A program made the translations under genes and the position numbers. A stretch of DNA of 64,000 bases from Halorussus marinus. GTDB taxonomy: Archaea > Halobacteriota > Halobacteria > Halobacteriales > Haladaptataceae. The notes below the pieces were generated by a model. It did no database searches and was not told where the DNA came from. It worked only from the letters and a program-made list of their open reading frames with translations. The DNA is taken from NCBI RefSeq assembly GCF_004765795.1, contig NZ_SBIV01000008.1, positions 1 to 64,000 of the forward strand, written 5' to 3'. Of the stretch, positions 18,309-25,858 are shown in pieces; within the stretch, counting starts at the first letter, position 1; each line of letters opens with the position of its first letter.

Positions 18309-18863
18309 TCATTGGAGTTGGTCGATGATCGCGTCGATGTCGATCCACACGACGAGATCGAGCCCCGCCTCGTCGGGCTTGCGGATGATGCCTCGCGAGA
18401 CGCGCTCGGAGATGCCCTGGGTCTCGAGGTTCGAGAGGTCTTCTTCGGTGTCGATCCGGTCCTCGGCGTACGTCGCGACTTCGAGCACCTCGTCGACGCG
18501 GATGCCGATCTTCTGTTTGTCGTCCGACCGATCGAGCACGAGGACGTTCTGTTCGTCGGAGTCGGGAGCCTCGCCCTCGACGCCGAGGAACGTCCGGGGG
18601 TCGATGATCGCGGTCGTCTCACCCCGGAGGTCCATCACCCCGTCGACGGAGTCGGGCGTCCGGGGGATCCGAGTTACCTTCTTTATCTCGACGATACTGT
18701 CGACCTCGTCGATGTCGACCGCACAATGGTCCTCGCCGAGCCGGAACTCCACGACCTGCTTGGTCTCGACGTCCCGGGCTTCGACGGGGACTTCCTCGGC
18801 GGTCCCGTCGGTCTCCTGTGCCTGCATGATACTCTCTACTTCGAACATAGAACGCCACGACAT
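18309..18863 (-). CDS. cheW: Chemotaxis coupling protein CheW
   Basis: Bridges transducers and CheA. The core CheW domain spans about residues 35-180 of 184 (VVEFRLGEDHCAVDIDEVDS through RGETTAIIDPRTFLG). The ATG at 18863 is preferred because a TATA-like gattatc lies 27-33 bases upstream (18890-18896), giving a leaderless start; in-frame ATGs at 18848 and 18827 are possible. The N-terminal 30 residues are acidic and probably flexible. Confidence 0.95.
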   Translation of the reverse strand: MSWRSMFEVESIMQAQETDGTAEEVPVEARDVETKQVVEFRLGEDHCAVDIDEVDSIVEIKKVTRIPRTPDSVDGVMDLRGETTAIIDPRTFLGVEGEAPDSDEQNVLVLDRSDDKQKIGIRVDEVLEVATYAEDRIDTEEDLSNLETQGISERVSRGIIRKPDEAGLDLVVWIDIDAIIDQLQ

Positions 18864-18889
18864 AAAACCCGGCCTCGGCTCTCGGAGAT

Positions 18890-18896
18890 GATAATC
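18890..18896 (-). promoter_or_regulatory. TATA box before cheW
   Basis: The minus-strand gattatc lies 27-33 bases before the ATG at 18863, consistent with a leaderless cheW transcript. Confidence 0.4.
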
Positions 18897-18905
18897 GGGG
18901 CGATC

Positions 18906-19529
18906 TCAGACGTTCTCCGGCGGGAACACCATCCCGCGGTCCTCGCGGACCGCTTCGACGAGGTCGGCGATGCTGTCGTCCGGGCCGAGGTCGTAGGCCC
19001 GAAGGATGGCCTGGAGACACGACGGCGAGTATCTGACCCGGACGTTCGACTCGGTCAGTAGAATACCGAGCACGTCCTCGACCGCCGTGTCGGTCGTGAG
19101 CTGTTGGGCGTACCACCGCAGGAGGCTGTCGAACACGGTTCCGACGTCGTCGGAGAACATCTGCTGGTGGCTGACCGCGTCGTCGGACTTCGCGGAGACG
19201 TGAAAGCCGTAGCGGGCGCTGGTCCCCTGGAGGTCGTCTTCGAGCCACTCTTTGACCGCGCCCGAGTCGGTCGGCCCGGCGTCGACCGAGCGGTCGGCGG
19301 CCTCCCGCGGGGCGGGGTCGAGTTCGTCGGTCGACTGCTCCGGGACGGAGGGCCGGCCGTCGGTGCCGACGACGTACCGCCCGCTGTCGAGTTGGACCAC
19401 GCTGTCGTCGTCCTCGATGTCGAGTTCGTCGGGTGACAGCGCCGAGCCTTCGCCAGCGTCCGGCGTATCGTCGCGGCTCAGGGCGGCCAACTCCTCGGGG
19501 TCGAGGCCGTCGTCCGACGTCGGAGCCAT
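18906..19529 (-). CDS. Conserved haloarchaeal protein at the head of the che cluster
   Basis: A 207-residue protein I do not recognise. The N-terminal 90 residues are acidic and low in complexity (LDPEELAALS, LSPDELDIEDDDSVVQLDSG). The C-terminal part (about 95-207) looks like a globular helical domain (VFDSLLRWYAQQLTTDTAVE, SCLQAILRAYDLGPDDSIAD). It lies 42 bases before cheW on the same strand and has its own TATA box. That place suggests a taxis-linked role, which is inference only. The family may be known under a DUF name. Confidence 0.75.
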   Translation of the reverse strand: MAPTSDDGLDPEELAALSRDDTPDAGEGSALSPDELDIEDDDSVVQLDSGRYVVGTDGRPSVPEQSTDELDPAPREAADRSVDAGPTDSGAVKEWLEDDLQGTSARYGFHVSAKSDDAVSHQQMFSDDVGTVFDSLLRWYAQQLTTDTAVEDVLGILLTESNVRVRYSPSCLQAILRAYDLGPDDSIADLVEAVREDRGMVFPPENV

Positions 19530-19551
19530 TGTGAAGGTCTATCGTTCGATT

Positions 19552-19560
19552 TCATATAAA
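19552..19560 (-). promoter_or_regulatory. TATA box of the leftward che cluster
   Basis: The minus-strand tttatatga lies 23-31 bases before the ATG at 19529. It is one of the clearest TATA boxes in the window and probably drives the first gene of the cluster. Confidence 0.6.
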
Positions 19561-19667
19561 GCCTCCGCCTGTACGAACGTAGAGGACAGTGACGGTCGGC
19601 CACCGCTCGGGACACCCGACAGGGCGGACAGCCCGACCCCGATTTTCGACGATCGTTGTAGACAGGG

Positions 19668-19677
19668 TTTATTATCG
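19668..19677 (+). promoter_or_regulatory. TATA box of the small winged-helix gene
   Basis: The sequence gtttattatc lies 27-36 bases before the ATG at 19704. It is divergent from the che promoter about 110 bases away. Confidence 0.5.
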
Positions 19678-19703
19678 TCGAACTACTGGCTCCCAGTATC
19701 AGG

Positions 19704-19928
19704 ATGAGCGTTCAACGACCGACGACACGCGACCGAGCACTGCCGACCGAACTAGAGTCGCCGCGCGCGAAGCTGGTGTATCTCTACCTCCGAACCGCGG
19801 CGGCGTCGCTCGACGACCTCGAATCGGATCTGGAACTGAAGAAGATCACGCTGTACAGCATCCTGCGGACGCTCCGCGAGCGCGATCTGGTCGAAAAGCG
19901 CGACGAGGAGTTCGCGGTGTTAGAGTAG
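19704..19928 (+). CDS. Small winged-helix DNA-binding-like protein
   Basis: A 74-residue protein. From residue 20 it reads as a winged helix: AKLVYLYLRTA, SLDDLESDL, KKITLYSILRTLRERDLVEK as helix-turn-helix plus recognition helix, and a short wing (RDEEFAVLE). It is divergent from the che cluster head, so it could regulate it; that is inference. It ends directly against the following opposite-strand small gene. Confidence 0.75.
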   Translation: MSVQRPTTRDRALPTELESPRAKLVYLYLRTAAASLDDLESDLELKKITLYSILRTLRERDLVEKRDEEFAVLE

Positions 19929-20033
19929 CTACTCCTCTTTTTCTTCGGGACAGAGCTGTTCGGGGGTCCGTTCGTACCGGGGCGTCGAGACGAACCGCTC
20001 GATGCGTTCGCGTTCGTCCTCCGAGAGCGTCAT
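19929..20033 (-). CDS. Very small conserved-looking protein (34 residues)
   Basis: The frame encodes MTLSEDERERIERFVSTP, then an Arg/Glu/Pro-rich tail ending CPEEKEE. Support: a TATA-like ctttta element (20058-20064) lies 25-31 bases before the ATG, the composition is normally acidic, and its stop abuts the stop of the winged-helix gene with no gap. No function is suggested by the sequence. It has one cysteine and no membrane segment. Confidence 0.55.
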   Translation of the reverse strand: MTLSEDERERIERFVSTPRYERTPEQLCPEEKEE

Positions 20034-20138
20034 AGACGATGGGACTCACGGAAGGGGTAAAAAGACGGCGGGCAACTGTCAGATCGCCGTCCATCCGGCA
20101 CGGCCGCGCCGGCCGACTCGAATCGTCGACTCGGGAAC

Positions 20139-20150
20139 AAATATTTTATA
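20139..20150 (+). promoter_or_regulatory. TATA box of the small zinc-ribbon gene
   Basis: The sequence aaatattttata ends 24 bases before the TTG at 20174. This is a strong leaderless promoter and supports the TTG as the start. Confidence 0.65.
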
Positions 20151-20173
20151 CCGGGAACGACCAGCAGAAACCG

Positions 20174-20374
20174 TTGAAGAAAACGCTGTCCGCAGTCGTC
20201 GGCCGGGTGAAACGCTACCTCGGGTCGTCGACTTCCGAGTCCGAAGAGGGGGGTCGCGACGCCGGGCCCGACCTCTACGAGTGTCGGGGCTGTGGCGAGG
20301 TGTTCATCTCGCGTCCGTCGGAGTGTTCGAACTGCGAGAACGACGACTTCGCGAACGTCGGCAAGTTTCGGTGA
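20174..20374 (+). CDS. Small zinc-ribbon protein
   Basis: A 66-residue protein starting from TTG (MKKTLSAVVGRVKRYLG). The second half holds two CxxC knuckles, YECRGCGEVF and ECSNCEN, spaced as in a rubredoxin-like zinc ribbon; the start is basic. Many haloarchaea carry such small CxxC proteins, most without known function. The TTG start is chosen because the TATA box fits it; the longer frame back to 20039 runs through the promoter. Confidence 0.75.
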   Translation: MKKTLSAVVGRVKRYLGSSTSESEEGGRDAGPDLYECRGCGEVFISRPSECSNCENDDFANVGKFR

Positions 20375-20864
20375 CAGCAATCGAGGGTCGGTATCTCTCC
20401 GACCGTCCGAGCGGGGTACCATCGGAGCGAACGCCTACCCTGTGCTCACCGACCCGTACCACCGGTGATTCGGTTCGGTACGATGGGCCCCACGAAGCCG
20501 CCGGCGCGTCGGCTGTGTTGTATTCGGGAGATCGCGGCGGGGCGTCGAAGATCACGTCGCCGGCCCGAGAACGACCGGCGCCGCGTCCGATCGTGACTGG
20601 AGCGTAGACAAGCGATCGGATCTCGGGGAGTCGACCGCGACGACCCCCGAGATCACTCCACCGATCCGTCGGGATCAACGAGCCACTGTCTCGCCGGAAC
20701 CGGGAGTAACTGCACTTTAACGGACAGATTAGCCGCCACGATGGTCTCCGTTCGGCGACGACCCCGAGATCTCGGGGCCACGTTGGTTCGATCGGTCCAG
20801 AAGTCGGCGAAGCGACCGACGGCTCGATCGAGAGTATCGGTTCGAGGAGAGCCGCCGGCTCGGA
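20375..20864. other. Gene-poor stretch with inverted repeats
   Basis: No reading frame here has haloarchaeal protein character. Visible structure: a 10-bp inverted repeat, gatctcgggg/ccccgagatc, at 20619-20628 and 20645-20654, and a perfect 16-bp palindrome at 20762-20777 that reuses the same ccccgaga core. Either could form a hairpin in RNA. Nothing else was recognised. Confidence 0.5.
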
Positions 20865-20938
20865 AGCCAGGGGTGGGATTTGAACCCACGAACTCCCGAT
20901 TACAAGTCGGGTGCTTGGACCGCCCAAGCTCCCCTGGC
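20865..20938 (-). tRNA. tRNA-Thr (anticodon UGU)
   Basis: A 74-nt class I cloverleaf on the minus strand: acceptor GCCAGGG/CCCTGGC, an anticodon stem of 5 bp closing the loop CTTGTAA with TGT at 34-36, T arm GTGGG-TTCAAAT-CCCAC, and no encoded CCA. It lies only 17 bases after the GNAT gene stop, so it may be co-transcribed with pgk and the acetyltransferase gene. Confidence 0.95.
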
Positions 20939-20955
20939 GCGGATCGACGTTCGCG

Positions 20956-21435
20956 CTACTCCTTTGTGAGCGTATCGCTTTCGGGTCGTTTTTCGAGTTC
21001 GACCCTGTGGGGGCGGTAGCCGTGCCGGCGGTAGAACCGCCGGGCGGCGTCGTTGTCGGCCAGCACGTCGAGCACGACCGTGTCGACGCCGGCCTCGGCC
21101 AGCGCGGACTCGGCGGCGCCGAGCAGTTCCGAGCCGATCCCCTCGCCGCGTCGGTCGGGGTCGACGTAGATGTTCCGGACGACGCCGCGGTCGACGTCCT
21201 GTTCGTAGGCGCCCGACTCCGTGGCGAAGCCGACGAAGCCGACGATCGAGTCTGCCTCCCGAGCGACCAACAGCCGGTCGGCGACCGACTGTCGGACGAA
21301 GGCCTCGCGGACGGTCTCGCGGTTCTCCTCGGCGAGCAGGTGCGAGCCGAACGCCCGCTGGCTCGCGGCCAGTTCGACCCACCGATCGGCCACCGCGCCC
21401 GCGTCCTCGACCGTGGCGGCTTCGACGACGACCAT
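20956..21435 (-). CDS. GNAT family N-acetyltransferase
   Basis: A 159-residue acetyl-CoA-dependent acetyltransferase. The acetyl-CoA-binding motif A is seen as NIYVDPDRRGEGIGSELL, followed by VLDVLADNDAARRFYRRHGY, the usual motif B. The substrate is unknown. Its ATG follows the pgk stop with no gap, so the two are translated from one message. Confidence 0.92.
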   Translation of the reverse strand: MVVVEAATVEDAGAVADRWVELAASQRAFGSHLLAEENRETVREAFVRQSVADRLLVAREADSIVGFVGFATESGAYEQDVDRGVVRNIYVDPDRRGEGIGSELLGAAESALAEAGVDTVVLDVLADNDAARRFYRRHGYRPHRVELEKRPESDTLTKE

Positions 21436-22635
21436 TCACCCGCGCAGTACTTCGACCGCCGGGAGCCGTTCGCCGGTGAGCATGGCGAGCGCCGCGCCCC
21501 CACCGGTGCTGACGTGGTCGAACCCCTCGATTCCGAACCGGCGGATGGCCGCGGCCGTGTCGCCGCCCCCGACCACGCTGTACTCGGCGTCGGTCGCGGT
21601 CTCGAAGAGCCGCCGGGTCCCGTCGGCGAACGTCTCGTCCTCGAAGACGCCCGCCGGTCCGTTGAGCACTACCGTCCCCGGCCCCGTGACGGTCTCGCCG
21701 TACGCCTCGACGGTCGCCGCGCCGATGTCCATCGCGGCCTCGCCCTCCTCGGGCGGGAGGTCGGCCACTCGGATCTCGTGGCGGTCGCCGTCGCGCTCGA
21801 CCGCCACGTCCTCGGGGAGCCGGATCCGATCGCCGTGTTCGGCCAACAGGTCGGCCGCCCGGTCGATCTCGTCCCAGTAGCCCTGCTCGTAGATGAAATC
21901 GGCCGACGCGTCGCCGAGGTCGACGCCGTCGGCGAGGAGGAAGACGTTCGCGACCACCCCGGTCGTCAGCACCGCGTCGGCGAGCCCCCGGTCGAGGACG
22001 CTCTCGACGACCGCCAGCGAGTCGGGCACCTTCGCGCCCCCGACCACGTAGGTCCGGGGCTCGGGGGTTCCCTCCATGCCGCCAAGCACGTCGAGTTCGC
22101 GTTCCATCACCCGTCCGGCGTACCCCGGAAGCTCGACCGGCAGGCCGACGAGCGAGGGTTGCGAGCGGTGAGCGGCCGCGAACGCGTCGTTGACGTAGGC
22201 GTCGAGCGCCGGGGCGAGTCCCTCGACCAGATGGGTCTCGGCGGCTCGTTCCGGGGGAAACTCCATGTACTCCTCGCTGTAGAAGCGAGTGTTCTCCAGG
22301 ACGACCGCCTCGCCGTCGCCGAGCCCCTCGACTGCCCGGCGGGCGTCGCTCGAAAACGTCGCGTCGGTGTACCCGACGGGGGCGTCGAGCAGTTCGTCGA
22401 GGCGGTCGGCGTGGGTCCGGAGAGGGCTGAACTGGTCGCCGCCGGGTCGGCCCTGGTGGGCGAGCACCGCGACCCGGCCGCCGCGGTCGAGCAGTTCCGA
22501 GAGGGTATCGACGTGCGCGCGGAGTCGAGCGTCGTCCGCGAGATCGCCGTCGTCGGTGAGCGGACTGTTGATGTCGATTCGAACGCCGAGTGTGGTCCCT
22601 TGAACGGCGAGGTCGTCAAGGGTCTGGATCGCCAT
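21436..22635 (-). CDS. pgk: Phosphoglycerate kinase
   Basis: Transfers phosphate between 1,3-bisphosphoglycerate and ADP in glycolysis and gluconeogenesis. It has 399 residues. Key parts: GVRIDINSPL (substrate loop), LAHQGRPGG, VLENTRFYSEEY, NDAFAAAHRSQPS, GGAKVPDS, VLNGPAGVFED, and VVGGGDTAAAIRRFG with the nucleotide-binding glycines. The ATG at 22635 matches the usual start (MAIQTLDDL); the longer upstream frame has no support. Confidence 0.97.
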   Translation of the reverse strand: MAIQTLDDLAVQGTTLGVRIDINSPLTDDGDLADDARLRAHVDTLSELLDRGGRVAVLAHQGRPGGDQFSPLRTHADRLDELLDAPVGYTDATFSSDARRAVEGLGDGEAVVLENTRFYSEEYMEFPPERAAETHLVEGLAPALDAYVNDAFAAAHRSQPSLVGLPVELPGYAGRVMERELDVLGGMEGTPEPRTYVVGGAKVPDSLAVVESVLDRGLADAVLTTGVVANVFLLADGVDLGDASADFIYEQGYWDEIDRAADLLAEHGDRIRLPEDVAVERDGDRHEIRVADLPPEEGEAAMDIGAATVEAYGETVTGPGTVVLNGPAGVFEDETFADGTRRLFETATDAEYSVVGGGDTAAAIRRFGIEGFDHVSTGGGAALAMLTGERLPAVEVLRG

Positions 22636-22912
22636 ACGTGTCCGTGCGACAGCGCGAGCAATATATGTGTCGGGCTGGACGACAGATACAAATTCGGTAG
22701 CGAGTGAATTGTTTGAGTCACCGACCATGCGACCGCGAGTTCGGCGACCCGACCCACTTTCACACGGCGGTCCGTGTCGGACGGATTCGGGCGCTAGCGG
22801 CGCTCTCGACCGGTCGGTCGCGCGGAAACGACGCCAATACGCACGTTATTCAACTGTTTACCTGAATTGATAGGCTCATACTTATGTCAGATGATGTTGG
22901 AGTTGTACTGCC

Positions 22913-24223
22913 ATGTCATACCACACGAGAAGGCGTGACGTCCTTCGGGGCGTCGGCGCGATTGGCACGATCGGTCTCGCGGGGCAGGTGGGTGCGACCG
23001 CGAGCGCGAGTCAGGACGGCGGTCCGGACCTGCTGACGGTGATCGGCTACCCCGAGAGCGGCATCCAGTTGTTCCGGGACTACTACAGCGTCTCGGACGG
23101 CGCCGAGGACATCCTGATCCCCGACGGGCTTCAGGACGCCGCGCTCCCCGGACAGGTCGGCAATCCGATGGACAACGTCACCGGCACCGCTCCGGCCGCC
23201 GGGGGGCCCAATCAGGAGGCGTTCACTCAGCTCTTCCGCGACGAGTACGACGCCAGTCCGGGCGTGTTCACGTCCCAGTCGTACGACTCGACGGCGGCGC
23301 TCGTGCTGGCGAACGTCGCCGCCGGCGAGAACAGCGGGCCCGCGATCAGAGATCAACTCCGTCGGATCGCGAACCCCGACGGCGAGGAGTACGGCCCCGA
23401 GCGGTTCGTCGAGGCGGTCGAAGCCGTCGCGAACGGGGAGAACATCAACTACCAGGGCGCGTCGAGCGCGGTGAACTTCGACGAGAACGGCGACCCGGCG
23501 TCGGCGGCCTACTCCATCTGGGAGTTCGGCGGCATCGACGCCGAATCGGTCGAGACCATGGAGACCCAGACGTTCGAGGGCGAGAACCCCGAGGGCGCGG
23601 GTCCCAGCGCCGAGGAGTCGCCGGGCGGGACGGGCCGCGAGGTGAGCGTCGGTATCCTCCTGCCCGAGACCGGCGATCTGGCGTCGGTCGGCCAGCCCAT
23701 GATTCGAGCGGCCGAGCTTCCGGTCCAACAGGTCAACGAGTCCGACCTCGATCTGACGGTCAACGCCCAGTTCGAGGACACGAACACCTCGCCCGATCAG
23801 GGGGTCAGCGGCGCGCAGTCGCTCATCAGTTCGGGCGTGCCGGCGGTGTGTGGCACCGCGTCGTCGGGCGTGAACGTCCCGGTGTCCCAAGAGGTGTTCA
23901 TCCCGAACGAGGTCGTCGGGTGCTCGCCGTCGAGCACCGCGCTGTCGGTGACGAATCTCGAAGACGACGACTTCATCTTCCGGACGGCCCCGAGCGACCA
24001 GCTTCAGGGGCGGGTCATGGCGCAGGTCGCCTCCGAGCGACTCGGCGCCCAGAGCGCGGCGACCCTGTACGTCAACAACGACTACGGCCAGCAGCTCTCA
24101 GAGCGGTTCAGCGGCGTCTTCGAAGAGGAGTTCGACGGCGAGGTGTACGACCAGATCAGCTTCAACATCGGCGAATCGTCGTACACCAGCGTCATCAATC
24201 AGGCGCTGTCGAGCGGTAACTGA
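22913..24223 (+). CDS. Circularly permuted LivJ-type substrate-binding protein
   Basis: Extracellular binding protein for branched-chain amino acids or similar ligands. It has 436 residues. Residues 1-33 are a Tat-type signal (TRRRDVLRG) in which the lipobox Cys is replaced (GLAGQVGA). Residues about 38-218 match what is normally the C-terminal part of LivJ-type proteins (LLTVIGYPESGIQLF to VNFDENGDP). Residues 219-241 are the acidic Gly/Pro linker normally found after a lipobox. Residues 242-436 are the normal N-terminal part (REVSVGILLPETGDLASVG to SYTSVINQALSSG). The halves are thus swapped. It faces the livFGMH genes. Confidence 0.85.
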   Translation: MSYHTRRRDVLRGVGAIGTIGLAGQVGATASASQDGGPDLLTVIGYPESGIQLFRDYYSVSDGAEDILIPDGLQDAALPGQVGNPMDNVTGTAPAAGGPNQEAFTQLFRDEYDASPGVFTSQSYDSTAALVLANVAAGENSGPAIRDQLRRIANPDGEEYGPERFVEAVEAVANGENINYQGASSAVNFDENGDPASAAYSIWEFGGIDAESVETMETQTFEGENPEGAGPSAEESPGGTGREVSVGILLPETGDLASVGQPMIRAAELPVQQVNESDLDLTVNAQFEDTNTSPDQGVSGAQSLISSGVPAVCGTASSGVNVPVSQEVFIPNEVVGCSPSSTALSVTNLEDDDFIFRTAPSDQLQGRVMAQVASERLGAQSAATLYVNNDYGQQLSERFSGVFEEEFDGEVYDQISFNIGESSYTSVINQALSSGN

Positions 24224-24323
24224 CCCGCGTTTTCGCGGCCTTCGGACCGCCTCGCCGATCGGCTGACCGACCCGCCGACGGTCGCGACCGGCGGGCGCCG
24301 TCGGTCCGCATTCGAGGACGAAC

Positions 24324-25028
24324 CTACCCGCCGAGAAACTCCTGTCTGACCTGTTCGTCGTTGAGCAGTTTCCGGCCCTCGTCGACGTACCTGTTCTGTC
24401 CGTTCGCGAGCACGTAGCCCCGATCACACCGCCGAAGCGCTTCCTTGGCGTTTTGCTCGACCATCAGCACCGCGGTCCCGGCGTCGTTGATCTCGTCGAT
24501 CTTGTCGAACATCTCCTCGACGAGGTCGGGCGCCAGCCCCGCGCTCGGCTCGTCGAGCAACAGCAGGTCGGGGTCCAACATCAGCGCCCGGCCCATCGCG
24601 AGCATCTGCTGTTGGCCGCCCGACATCGTGCCGGCCTTCTGGTCCCGGCGCTCTTCGAGGATCGGGAACCGCTCGTACACCTCCCGGAGCGCCGCCTCCG
24701 GAACTTCGTCGAGGATGTACGCGCCCATCTCTAAGTTCTCCCGGACGTTCAGCGCCGCGAACACGTTGTCGCTCTGGGGGACGTAGCCCATCCCCTTGTG
24801 GATGACGTCCTCGGGCTTCGTGGCGGTGATGTCCTCGCCGGCGAACGTCACCGTCCCGGCCATGTGGGTCGTCAGTCCGAACACCGACTTCATCACCGTC
24901 GACTTGCCCGCGCCGTTCGGCCCAACGATAGTGACGTACTCGTCGGCGCCGACGTCGAGGTCGACGTCGGTGAGGATCTGGAGGTCGCCGTAGCCGGCGT
25001 CGAGGTCCCGCACCTCCAGCAGGCTCAT
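24324..25028 (-). CDS. livF: Branched-chain amino acid ABC transporter ATPase LivF
   Basis: Cytoplasmic ATPase of a LIV-type importer. It has 234 residues: Walker A GPNGAGKST, Q loop region GYVPQSDNVF, signature MSGGQQQMLAMGRAL, Walker B LLLLDEPSAGLAP and the late histidine region replaced by MVEQN, as is usual for LivF. It overlaps livG by four bases. Confidence 0.95.
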   Translation of the reverse strand: MSLLEVRDLDAGYGDLQILTDVDLDVGADEYVTIVGPNGAGKSTVMKSVFGLTTHMAGTVTFAGEDITATKPEDVIHKGMGYVPQSDNVFAALNVRENLEMGAYILDEVPEAALREVYERFPILEERRDQKAGTMSGGQQQMLAMGRALMLDPDLLLLDEPSAGLAPDLVEEMFDKIDEINDAGTAVLMVEQNAKEALRRCDRGYVLANGQNRYVDEGRKLLNDEQVRQEFLGG

Positions 25029-25858
25029 ACCTCACCCCCGAGGTACGCCTCGATGACGTCCTCGCTCTGTTTGACCTCCGTCGGCGTGCCGTCCTTCAGG
25101 ATCCGGCCCTGATGCATCACGATGACCCGCTCGCAGTTGTTCATGATGAGGTCCATATCGTGTTCCACGATGAGGAAGGTGTAGCCCTGCTCGCGGAGTT
25201 CGTGGACGTGCGCGAGCAGTCGCTTCTCCAGCGAGGGGTTGACGCCCGCGAACGGCTCGTCGAGCAACAGCACGTCCGGGTCGGTCAGGAGCGCTCGCCC
25301 CATCTCGAGCAGTTTGCGCTGGCCCCCCGAGAGGTTGCCGGCGTACTCCTCGGCGAGGTGATCGATCTCGAAGAAGTCGAGGACCTCCCAGACGCGTTCG
25401 AGCTGGTCGAGTTCCTGACTCCGGACGTCGTTTCGCAGGCCCGGGGTGACCGACCGCCACAGCGACTCGCCGACCTGGCCCTTCGGCGCGAGCATCATGT
25501 TCTCCAGAACGGTCATCTCCTCTAGCTCGCGGGCGATCTGGAAGGTCCGGGCCAGACCTCGGTTGGCGATCTCGTGGGGCGCCAGCCCCGTGATGTCCTC
25601 GCCGTTGAACCGGACCGCGCCGTCGTCGGGGTCGTGCATCCCGGTGATGAGGTTGAACGTCGTCGACTTGCCCGCGCCGTTCGGGCCGATGAGCCCGGTG
25701 AGCGTCCCCTTCTCGACCTCGAAGCTCACGTCGTCGACCGCGACGATGCCGCCGAACGTCTTCCGGAGCCCCTCGACTTCGAGCGGCGTCGATCGGTCGA
25801 CCGCCGCGTCCTCGACCGGGATGGCGGGGTCCTCGGCGGACTCGTCGGCTTCGCTCAC
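25025..25858 (-). CDS. livG: Branched-chain amino acid ABC transporter ATPase LivG
   Basis: Second ATPase of the importer, 277 residues: Walker A GPNGAGKSTTFN, signature LSGGQRKLLEMGRAL, Walker B VLLLDEPFAGVNP, and H loop FLIVEHDMD. An acidic N-terminal extension of about 25 residues precedes the domain. It overlaps both livM and livF by four bases. Confidence 0.95.
   Translation of the reverse strand: MSEADESAEDPAIPVEDAAVDRSTPLEVEGLRKTFGGIVAVDDVSFEVEKGTLTGLIGPNGAGKSTTFNLITGMHDPDDGAVRFNGEDITGLAPHEIANRGLARTFQIARELEEMTVLENMMLAPKGQVGESLWRSVTPGLRNDVRSQELDQLERVWEVLDFFEIDHLAEEYAGNLSGGQRKLLEMGRALLTDPDVLLLDEPFAGVNPSLEKRLLAHVHELREQGYTFLIVEHDMDLIMNNCERVIVMHQGRILKDGTPTEVKQSEDVIEAYLGGEV

Noticed and set aside
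20741..21019. A 92-codon plus-strand frame crossing tRNA-Thr
   Set aside because: It runs through the tRNA and into the GNAT gene and has Arg/Ser-rich shadow composition.
20911..22707. A 598-codon plus-strand frame opposite pgk and the acetyltransferase
   Set aside because: Shadow frame; both opposite genes are clear.
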